Translations under genes and position numbers: made by a program | Assembly (NCBI RefSeq): GCF_030704535.1 | Contig: NC_081820.1 | Span: forward strand, 25,228,001-25,292,000 | Reading direction: 5' to 3' | Source of the DNA: Vitis vinifera | Lineage: Eukaryota > Streptophyta > Magnoliopsida > Vitales > Vitaceae | DNA length: 64,000 nucleotides | The notes under the pieces: generated by a model | Databases searched by the model: none | Told to the model about the DNA's origin: nothing | What the model saw: only the letters and a program-made list of their open reading frames with translations | In this document: positions 12,430 to 22,214 of the stretch, in pieces | How the letters are laid out: each line of letters starts with the position of its first letter | Numbering within the stretch: position 1 is the first letter of the stretch

Positions 12430-15400
12430 GGAAAGTAATAATACACTTGGAGACTTAGTTATCTTCTTACAAGGGCTACAAATGAACTAATTATCATTCT
12501 TAGTCTATTTCATGCTTCATTTCAGATCTGAATTTTTCTTACTTGCTCTATTGTTGTCCAAATTTCTTAATCATTTTTCATTCTCTAATCATTCTGCCCA
12601 AGAATTTGAATAGAACCTCCAAATAATCATCCAAATTTTCAACTCTTGACAAGCAACCACACTTGGACACTCATAGTTCCACTCTCCTTACAGTATAAGA
12701 TTCTAAACTTAAGGAATTTTGATTTCTTGTTCAGTCTTATTGTCTACTTTGCATGTTATTGGTAAGATAATCGTAGCTCCACACAAAAGGAATGACATGA
12801 GTGAGGTACATGTTGCTACAAGGATGAGATGGAGACTAAAAAATTCTGTCATGATTTGAATTGTTGCCCAAAGCAGGTTCTCTCATTGCCAGGGTATAAC
12901 TCTCAAATTAAGCTCATTTGTAATATATGGGAAAATTATATGCTAATAATGTCCGAAAGCTAATGGCTAGTGAGGTTTGTGTCTATATGAATGTGCTTTT
13001 GAGTTTTGAACCTTAATTTACAATCTAGAGATTAAATATGGAATCTTATGTTTTCTACAAATGTTAGAGATGTTACAATATTAGAATTGTTGATTTTCTA
13101 TGATGCCTTGATGTCTTTTGATAAACTTAGAATGAATTGTGGACTTGGGAAGGGAGGATTTCATCAATAAGCATGTAAGAAAACACCATTAACACATGTC
13201 AGTATGGAAATGACTAAACTGGGGCATGAATACCAAAAAATGTTAACCTTGTACCTATAGTAAAATAATGGAAGTTCAAACTCTGGAAATCATGTGTTTT
13301 TCCTTTTTAAACTGATCCATGCATGGAAACATGAAAAAGATTGCTGAGGTTGTGGCCATTAACAATATATCCCTAGAGGGATAAAGCAACATCATAAAGA
13401 GAAAATTTGGAAAAGGTACACCTTGGGCTAACCTAGAACTACAAGCTAGGACAAGAATTGGTCACAGCCATGTACCTACAAAATCTACTTATAATTTCTA
13501 GGGAACTTCAGAGTGCATACACGTGTGTGTGTATACATGTTTGGATGTATATATATGTTTACAAGATAAAAACAGAACCTTGTACTAGATGTAGTCCAAG
13601 GTATTCACTAGATACAAAAATTTCCTTGTGTCACTTGTTGAGACCAGAGAAATACCTATTTGGATGTGGTGATTAGATTTCAACATAGCCTTCTTGATGG
13701 TTTGGTTCTTAAATTATGAGGCGGTGGTGTCTGTTGTACCCTTAAATTTACTCCGTATGAAGTAATTACTAATTTATGGAGGCAAAAATACCTTGTATCA
13801 TGAAAGGAATAGCAGTTTCTTGTTGATACTATTTTGTTTGGATGTTGGGTTCCTATATTGTTCAAAATGTGATTTTGATTGCCTGATTGTTGCAACTCAC
13901 ATTTCATCCGTTGTTTGTATTCTGCCTGTAGGGTAATATGATACTATCAGATATTGGAGTTGCTGAGAAGTGAATATATCATTCTACTCTCAATGGTAAT
14001 TATAGCCTACCTAGTGTAACGTAATTGATAATATCATGGCCTCGCCCCCTAGTCCCAGTTGGTTTCTTTAGTTATTGTCCATGAATGACACTTTATTCAA
14101 ATAAGCATTGGTGTGCTGTTACTCATGTAATCTTTTTTCTTATTCATAGAAAAAATAACTATTTAAATATGTTGTTCTATGTCCTCATGGATCTCTATTA
14201 ACAAAACATCAAATCTCAGAGCTTCTTAGCCTTTCTTTTTGAGTGTCAAGTCATTTTCTCAATATGTTGATCTAAAAAATCTCTGTTGTGTTCCTATAGG
14301 TTTGTTTCGTAGATGCTAATTGGGATTCACCATTTGTATATATCCATTGTATGATTCTATTATTTTTTTTGCCGGAAAAAAGGTTTATAATAGATATCAT
14401 GTTCAGGAGAAGGATTTTTGTTGACCTATGAGTTTTGTATTTCTCCAAATTTTGGAATATTACCGTGAAGCTTTTGTGTCAATCTTGAAGGGGTTAGCCT
14501 TTTTCTTTTTCTGTTTACCCAATCTACACTTGCTATTGGTGTTGAAAGAGATCCAGAAAAAATTGCCATTCAGTTATGAGGTGGTTGGGATAAGGTCAAG
14601 CTGCTATTGCAGCATGAAATTGCATGTAATATCAAAAGAAAGATTATGCTTACTCAAATTCTCAGAAGAAAAATGTTTCTGATCCACACCATTTTTATAG
14701 TGTTTTGAAGGATTTAATGGGGAGCCTCACAAATGAGCGTCACAAAAAATTAATAATGATAACTTATAGCTGTGGCCAACTCCAAAATGCAACTATATGC
14801 CATTTTGCGGGGGCCAAAAACAAGATGCAGTTGTAAGAACCATTTGCTACACTTTACTGTGGTTGCTACTATTACTTTGACTTGTGTTTACGGTCACTTT
14901 CACAACTGCAACTATAAGAAATTGTTGCACCACCTATGGCTACACCATGTAGCGGTCAGCTTGGTGTGCAACCATAATTTGTAGGCACACCATTTCTGAC
15001 CTCTAGTGAGGGTCACTAGCTGCTGCTATAAGGCATTATTCCTGTAGTGCTCCCTCTTACTATTTGGGCTTGGTTAATATCATACTAGTTTGAAAATTCT
15101 GGGTATATGGTTTCTAGAGATGCATTTAAAGTTCATTTGTTAGAGAATATTTGAATTTTGGGAGTTGGTAGTGGAGTATTAATTTTCCAAGGTTGAGATT
15201 TGTTGGTTTTTGGTGTAATTAGTATTCGTTAGTTTAGGGATTCCTTGTCCCACATGGATTATGAATTGGTATGGTCAATGCTTGGAGGCTTATATATAAG
15301 CCCATGTCCTTTTAGCTATCTTAGTGGCTTTAGCCAATATTAGTATAAAGAAAGCTCTTTGCCAAGTAAGAGCCTCCTAGTCCGATATTCTTCCAATTTT

Positions 15401-15875
15401 GTAATTTTCTAATTTAAAAGTTAATGAATTGATTGCTATTTCCCAAGGACATAGGTAAGACACTCTTATGGTACATCATAAATATTATGTCCTTTCTTTT
15501 ATCTTTATTAATCTTATTGCTTTTCTTTCTATTTAGAGTTAGTTTACTTTGTTTTCTATTATATATATTTGGTGTTATTTAAGTCATGTGAGGCTATGCA
15601 ATACAACAATAATCATTTGAGTACTATGGAACTAGGCCTTAAAACATTAATTGATATTCCTATTTGGTGCTATTTGAATCATTTAGAACATAGGTAATAA
15701 TTATTACATGTTTATATGCTTGTTGCTAGGGTACCTTGCTAGGGTACCATGCCAATGCCTCAAGATAATATTACATTATATGGACCTTGCAAGAGGAGTT
15801 ATAACCCATACATCTAATCCAAATTACAAACATATGATATCATAGGAGATAGCATGCAAGTGGAAAAATGTTATG
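12430..15875. other. Non-coding left part of duplication copy A
   Basis: Intergenic sequence downstream of the minus-strand receptor kinase. No gene is supported; small open frames near 13680-13907 and 14428-14682 occur in both copies but lack any recognisable motif. A possible transposon end is listed separately. Confidence 0.6.
14690..15049 (-). mobile_element. Possible CACTA (En/Spm-like) terminal fragment
   Basis: The right end reads CCTGTAGTG (15041-15049), which is CACTACAGG on the minus strand. It is followed inwards by GCCTTATAGCAGC and by several short repeated motifs with GCAACCA/TGGTTGC, the usual look of a CACTA subterminal region. No partner end and no transposase are visible, so it is a relic at best. 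The same sequence lies in copy B, ending at 45647, so it predates the duplication. Confidence 0.35.
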
Positions 15876-18800
15876 CTACCTTCCATCTAATGTAATTGTA
15901 CCCATGGAATTGCACAAGGAAATTGGTGCTTCTATTGGATTGCTCATATGATCCTCAACTAACATTTCCTCAGAGTATAGAGTAGGCTTCGAAGGCATTT
16001 CTAATAGCTCAACCTCTCCTTCCAACATCTCTAAAGCTTTGCTCATTGAAGGACGGTCTATGGGCTTCATCTGTATACACCATAGTGCAACTATCACCAT
16101 TTTCCTAACAAGCTTCTTTTCATCTTCAGTGGCATCTCCCAAGTCTATGTTATCCCCTTGATCATATCTGTCATAAATCCATGATGGAAAATATATTTGA
16201 CTCGAGTGCGCTGCATTTGCATTCACATTCTTTCTTCTCCCCACCATCTCCATTAACAACATTCCAAAACTATAAACATCAGCTTTGTATGAGACACCTC
16301 CAATATTTTTATAGAACAATTCTGGAGCAATATATCCCAATGTTCCTCGTGCAGCAGTGAGAGACACCATACTTTCATCCGTTGAATACAATTTTGCAAG
16401 GCCAAAATCTGAAACTTTTGGTGTAAAGTCTTCATCAAGAAGAATATTGTGTGGCTTGATATCAAAATGTAGAATTTGCATGTCACAACCTTGATGTAAG
16501 TATTCAATCCCACGCCCCACTCCAAGTGCAACCTTATACAACCTTTCCCAGCTCAAAAAAGTGTTATTTTCTTCTTTAAGAAAAATAAACTTATCAAGAG
16601 AACCATTGGGCATGAAGTCATATATAAGTGCCCATTTTGATCCCTGTACACAAAAGCCTACAAGTCTCACCACATTAACATGGTGAATTCTTCCTATTGT
16701 TGCAACCTCATTGATGAAATCTTGTCCATTAGCTTTTGACATGACTAGCACTTTCACAGCTACAATGCGACCACTTTGAAGTTTTCCTTTATATACAGAG
16801 CCAAAACCTCCTTGACCTAATTTATTCGCAAAGTTATGAGTCATCTTCTTTATGTCTGAATACAAGTACTTGATGGGTTGGAGATTTTTTTGACTCCGTA
16901 AGAATTCTTCAATACTATCATCTAATGATGGATGTCTCCGGTGGAACTTGTAAATCAAATAGGCGAATAGGCACAACATCCCGAGCATAGTCCTTCCTAT
17001 GACTAAACACAAATCAAATGTAAAAAAAATGAATATTTTAAGAAAAAGGAACAAGATATCAAAAACAAAATTAAATCCAACAAATATAGATGGTAGAAAA
17101 AAATATTCTACCTTCATATAAAGTAAAACACTAAGTTGTTGTGTTTTTAGAGAGCCATATGAAATAACTACTTTAACAATCACTTTATAGTGTACTGTTG
17201 CTTGGGGAGCAATTTGACAAAAGTGTTGGGGCCTTGGATAAGAAGACCCTAGTTTCAATTCCATTGTTTTGACTTCTTTACATGTTAGTGGAGTTGAATT
17301 ACATTTAAATTTGGGAGAAAATTTTGAATTACATCTAAATTGATTTTGCTTTGTACAGTCAAACAAAGCAAAATCAATTTGAAGTTCACTGCACAACCTT
17401 CAAAATGCAAGAATTCCAAGAATTTTCATATCAACTCTTTACAATATTGTTTTTACAAAAAATTAGTAGTTGGAATTTAGGAGGCTTACCAATAATACGC
17501 AGTATCCAGCCGCCTAGTAAGGAAGAGATGTAACAAATTAAAAATATGGACCAATATAAGTGAGAGACATAAATAACATTAGAAGAGGAGACATGTAAGT
17601 GAAGAAAGCCTTACCAATCATCGAGGTGTTGCAGGGATAGTAAAGTCCGCAATTACCAAGTTCTTTTTGAAGTCCTACATCAAACCATCCGTGCCATGTT
17701 AGTCACAAGGAAGAATGCCCTTGATCACCTAAATTTTAAATTTTTGAGAAGCAAGAAAAGAAGAGATTAATTAAGATGAAAGAACTCTAAATAAATCTTT
17801 TATCTTATTCTCATAAGAAAATAATAATTGCAAGAAGCATCCTTACCTCGAAATTTTAAGGTGTAGGGAGAAAGTAACCCCCCTGTTAACAATGAATTAG
17901 GAAATTTTGTAAAAAAAATAGGAAAAATGAATAAAATAAAGATTTGATTTCAAAGAAAATTTTAGTTGAAGCCTTACTAAAGAAGGGTAGCAATAAATTA
18001 TTTGTTATAAACTTCCAAAGCCCTGCAAGATTAAACCAAACAAGTGAAATTAGGGATAGAAATATTGAAGACTCACGCAAGGAAGATAAGATGGTTAGCA
18101 TAATCAGATTTTCAGGGAATTAATTTCCTATAAAATCGCGTTTCCTTGATTGCAGGCACTGTAACCCCAACTCCAAAGATCAAGTATGAGGGCATCTTAT
18201 ACTCACAATTTTTCTCTGAAGTGTTGGGAATATGTTCGTTCTGGTTCTCGCATTGAAAGGCAGCTGCAGTGGAATCTTCTGAGGAGCAAACTTGCCCTTT
18301 CATTTCGCATTGGCGGACACAGAAGTGAGGCAAAAATGAAAGCTGAAGCCCCAGAAGCATATAATTTTGCAAATCTGACATCGAAAGATTGCTGGGCTCT
18401 CGAAGTGACTTCAACGGTTGAATAATAATAGATGTGCCGATGGTACATGAATACGGAATATCTCCCACCGACACATAGTCTCCGACAACTGCATAAGTGT
18501 ATGTTGGTGAGGAAGATGAAGAGCCTCTAGTGTTGCATGGAATTATATGAATATAGTTGTCGTCCCTGATTGACTGCTCACAGTTCATCAAAACTATTGT
18601 ATAGAATGTTGGTGCAGAAACCGAAGGAGAATAAACACCAGCTTTCCATTCATAAGGCAAATAATATGGAGATTCATAATCAGTGTAATATGCACCAATG
18701 GAATGAAGAGGACTGGAGATCAAACAGTTGTCCTTCTTTCTCCCAGGATCCACTACCCGAATTGTATAATTATGGTAGTTGATCTGGGTAACCAAGTATT

Positions 18801-19041
18801 TCCCACCGTGCAGGTTTATCATAGTACGATTGTTTTCACAAATCAATTGGTACTCAGGGTAACCGCAGCTGGGGGGATCGTCTTGTAATCGAAAAGGGTA
18901 GGAAATGTTCCTCATATCTCCGCAGGAAGAGGGGCTGCATATCTGGTACTTGTGATGCTTAGCAACACAAACTGAAAGGAAGCAGGCATGGATGACTACT
19001 GTCATGAGGCCTACTCCCACGAGTTGTGCCTCCCTTAACAT
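15876..19041 (-). CDS. LRK10L-type receptor-like kinase, unit 2 minus strand (copy A), with a stop across a splice junction
   Basis: Exons on the minus strand: 19041-18207, 17674-17615 and 17002-15876, each in phase 1 with canonical sites. The ATG at 19041 follows a (CT)n leader and starts a signal peptide (residues about 1-25). The ectodomain is GUB_WAK type, with [13 protein letters not shown] and [10 protein letters not shown]; the C-terminal WAK-associated half has NLSMSDLQ. The mini-exon encodes a [12 protein letters not shown] block. The kinase exon has a membrane segment ([13 protein letters not shown]), [18 protein letters not shown] (non-RD) and SDFG. In the direct splice, exon 1 ends in T and exon 2 begins with GA, making TGA, so the full receptor would stop near residue 279. 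The copy B gene has G at that position and stays open. An extra exon in the 0.5-kb intron could rescue the frame. The kinase part itself shows no damage. Confidence 0.75.
17337..17380. repeat. Perfect 17-bp inverted repeat with 10-base loop (intronic)
   Basis: Arms AAATTGATTTTGCTTTG (17337-17353) and its exact complement (17364-17380) flank TACAGTCAAA. It lies in the intron before the kinase exon of the minus-strand gene and is kept without change in copy B (47936-47979). Confidence 0.9.
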
Positions 19042-19051
19042 TATCAACTTT

Positions 19052-19090
<39 letters not shown>

Positions 19091-19604
19091 TCTGTTTTTG
19101 GGTTGTGAGTTCCACAGAGAGAGAGATACTCTGTTTTAATCAGCTTTCTTCAACATGTTATTCTTCCCCAAACTGTTTGATTTTTCAACAGGGACCACAC
19201 TTTCATCCTATCACATCCAGCCAACTGTGAGCTTCCCATTATTTAGAATCACTATGTTAAAAATGATGCTTGAAGTATTATGGTTTATATTGGAATTGTT
19301 TATGTTTTAAATATTACCTAATTTTTAGGTCTCAACAATGGGAAAAAGGATAAAGAAGGATCATCTTTATCATCTTTCTTTACTCATACGGCATGTTAGT
19401 AAATACTGATAGACCAATTTTTTCAAGTAAATTTTATATTCTGAGATAAAACTAAATTTTTATTGTAGCAGTCCTCCATCTTTTTTGTATTCCCTAAAAG
19501 CTCCTGCTTCCCTTTGTACAAAATTTTCAAATCTAATTACATATATATAAAGTAGGGGAGAAGCAGTGCAAATTAAAACTATAGAGATAAGCAGTTGCTT
19601 AAAA
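19042..19604. promoter_or_regulatory. Shared bidirectional promoter region of unit 2
   Basis: Only 563 bases separate the two divergent ATG codons at 19041 (minus) and 19605 (plus). On the plus side TATATAA at 19544-19550 lies 55 bases before the ATG. Next to the minus-strand ATG is a 35-base GA/CT run (19053-19087), which would be in the 5' leader of the minus-strand gene. Such CT-rich leaders and GAGA motifs are common in plant promoters. Confidence 0.65.
19053..19087. repeat. (AG)n microsatellite in the shared promoter, copy A
   Basis: 35 bases of perfect AG repeat, 12 bases upstream of the minus-strand ATG. The copy B counterpart (49687-49711) has 25 bases. Confidence 0.95.
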
Positions 19605-22214
19605 ATGGGCATCTCTTTATTCTTCTTCTTCTTGTTTATGAGATTGTTTGCAGAGATTAATGGAGGGAGCCAAGATGATGAGTGCAAGGCGTCAAGGTGC
19701 AGTCACCATGGTCCAGTCATCCGGTTTCCGTTCAGGCTAAAACACCAGCCAGAACACTGTGGATATCCGGAGTTTGAGTTATCATGCTCAGAAGAGAAGC
19801 GGACCATACTAGAGCTGCCCTCTTCAGTAATACTCTGGGTGAAGGAAATAAATTACACTTCTCAGGAGATTTTTGTCCAATACCCGGATGATTGCCTTCC
19901 AAGGCAGATTCTAAACCTTAATTTACCTGCCTCTTTCTTCACATACTACACAAACGACTTCTCCTTCTTCAATTGTTCTGAAAGTAAAGCAGAGATATAT
20001 GAGCTTAGGTCCATCCCTTGCAGTTTTCTCTCGAGTAACCCAGTTTATGTCGCTCCTTCCTATTACACTCTTGCTGGAGTGAACTTATCATCTTGCCGGA
20101 AGATTTTCAATGCTACACTCCCATTTTTTTATATAAATGAAGGGGAATTTTGGATGAAGTGGTTAAAACCTATGTGCGGAAACTGTGAAGCAAAAGGAAA
20201 CAAGTGCCAACGGAAGAAGAATAATAGCAGGGAACCTGAAATCAATTGTTCTGAAGATATAACAAATCAGCTATCATATGCTGATAATCAACTTTGGTCC
20301 ATCCCTTACAGTATTCTCTCAAGTAACCCAGTTTATGTCGCTCCTTCCTCTTACTCTCTCGCTGAAGTGAACTTATCCTCTTGCCAGAAGATTTTCAATG
20401 CTACACTCCCAGATAATTATATGTTTGATCATGAAAGGGAATTTTATATGAATTGGTCAAAACCTATGTGCGGAAACTGTGAAGCAAAAGGAAACAAGTG
20501 CCAACGGAAGAAGAATAATAGCACGGAACCTGAAATCGAATGCATTGATAAACCAGCAAAAGGTACTAAATCCCGCTTCTTCATCATTTTCACCTTGCAA
20601 GCCCTTTCTTATCTCCTACTATGATGTTAATATGCACATGAAATTTTCTATAGTATTCTCTGTTTGTACCATAAAATTGGATTGAACCCTTATGGATGTG
20701 AACCAAATTAACTACTATAGTAATGGATCTGAACATGCAATATTATTTATTCATTACAAGCTAGCTACAACAATTAGGCTTAGCTAAAACAATCGAACCT
20801 GTAGAAAGGACTGCAAAGGCCAAGGTTGAAATCCAAATACACCAAAAATAACTATACTCATGTTACAACGTCATGCAATCTATTATGATTTTACTAATTA
20901 AAAGAATACAAAAAGCTAATAAGTTTACTATCTTTTACAGGTGCTCCAATGGATAAAATGGTGCTTACAGGTGATTTCCTATTCATATTCTTTTCAATAA
21001 TGAGGGTGACATCATGATGATGATTCTTAGTTTGTCTTTTTTTTTTTTTTTTTTTCTTGTTTCAATTACTTATAGAAACTTTTTTTCCCCTATGTGCAGA
21101 AGCAATCCTTGGTTTCCTTCATTTCACTTTTGGAATCTTTATAATATTTATTGTCTATCGCTCTAATAAGTTGAAAAGAGAGCATAGAGTAAATATTCAA
21201 AAGTTTTTGGAAGATTATAGAGCTCTCAAGCCCTCAAGGTACTCCTATGCTGATATTAAAAAGATCACAAATAATTTCAAGGACAAACTAGGTCAAGGAG
21301 GTTATGGGACTGTTTATAAAGGAAAGCTCTCAAATGAAGTTTTTGTTGCAGTAAAGATCCTTGATGATTTCAAAGGAAACGGGGAAGATTTCATTAATGA
21401 AGTAGGAACAATGAGTACCATACATCATGTTAACGTGGTTCGGTTGCTCGGGTTTTGTGCAGATGGATATAAGCGAGCTTTGATTTATGAATTTTTACCA
21501 AATGAGTCACTAGACAAGTTCATATTTTCAGCATTTGGCAATAATTATTCTCTAGGTTGGCATAAACTTCAAGATATTGTTGTTGGCATAGCTAAAGGTA
21601 TTGAGTATCTTCACCAAGGTTGTGATCAAAGAATCCTTCATTTGGATATCAAACCTCATAATATTTTGCTTGATCATAACTTTAATCCGAAGATTTCTGA
21701 TTTTGGTTTAGCCAAATTATGCTCTAAGGAGCAAAGTGCAGTATCTATGACAGCAGCAAGAGGGACCATGGGTTATATTGCACCAGAAATGTTATCAAGA
21801 AATTTTGGGAATGTGTCTTCTAAGTCAGATGTTTATAGTTTTGGTATGTTGTTGATTGAAATGGTAGGGGGAAGGAAGAATATTGATGCTACAGTAGAAA
21901 ATACTAGTCAAGCATACTTCCCAGAATGGCTCTATAATCATTTGGATCAAGAGCAAGAGGTACACATCCGAATTGAGGACGAAAGTGATATTAAAATAGC
22001 AAAGAAACTAAGCATCATAGGGCTTTGGTGTATCCAATGGTATCCAATAGATCGTCCTTCCATGAAAATTGTGGTTGGAATGTTGGAAGGAGAAGAAGGC
22101 AATTTAGTTATGCCTCCTAATCCTTTTACCTCTATGGGACAAACAAGGACAAGTGTTAGAAGACGTAAAACATCTATCCAACCAGAGTTGACAATCATAT
22201 CAGAAATAGAATAA
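19605..22214 (+). CDS. LRK10L-type receptor-like kinase, unit 2 plus strand, with duplicated ectodomain block
   Basis: Exons 19605-20562, 20941-20970 and 21100-22214, phase 1 throughout, give 700 residues. The ATG was chosen because it starts a clear signal peptide (about 1-22) and lies 55 bases after a TATA box. The ectodomain has VIRFPFRL and CGYPEFELSC (GUB_WAK), then two successive copies of a cysteine-containing block ending in MCGNCEAKGNKCQRKKNNS. The mini-exon encodes GAPMDKMVLT. A membrane segment (about 331-348) is followed by a Ser/Thr kinase: GQGGYG at 394-399, VAVK lysine near 415, HLDIKPHN near 510-512 (non-RD, with L where most relatives have F) and DFG near 530. It is 83 residues longer than its copy B twin because of the block duplication. 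AATAAA signals lie at 22261 and 22304. The ligand is unknown. Confidence 0.85.
19969..20536 (+). repeat. In-frame 273-bp tandem duplication inside the ectodomain exon
   Basis: The word TCAATTGTTCTGAA occurs at 19969 and again at 20242, exactly 273 bases (91 codons) later. The two units encode parallel blocks with SIP(C/Y)S, SSNPVYVAPS, LSSC, KIFNATLP and the CGNCEAKGNKCQRKKNNS tail. The copy B gene has a single block and resembles the second unit more closely. In the second unit the cysteine of SIPCS is replaced by tyrosine. Confidence 0.9.

Noticed and set aside
14428-14984. Two small frames (84 and 70 codons), one of them with a partner in copy B
   Set aside because: Similarity between copies is explained by the recent segmental duplication; no motif, and the region overlaps a possible transposon end.
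18186-18425. Open frames on the strand opposite the minus-strand ectodomain exon
   Set aside because: They are shadows of the real ectodomain exon; no protein-like content and no conservation beyond that forced by the true frame.
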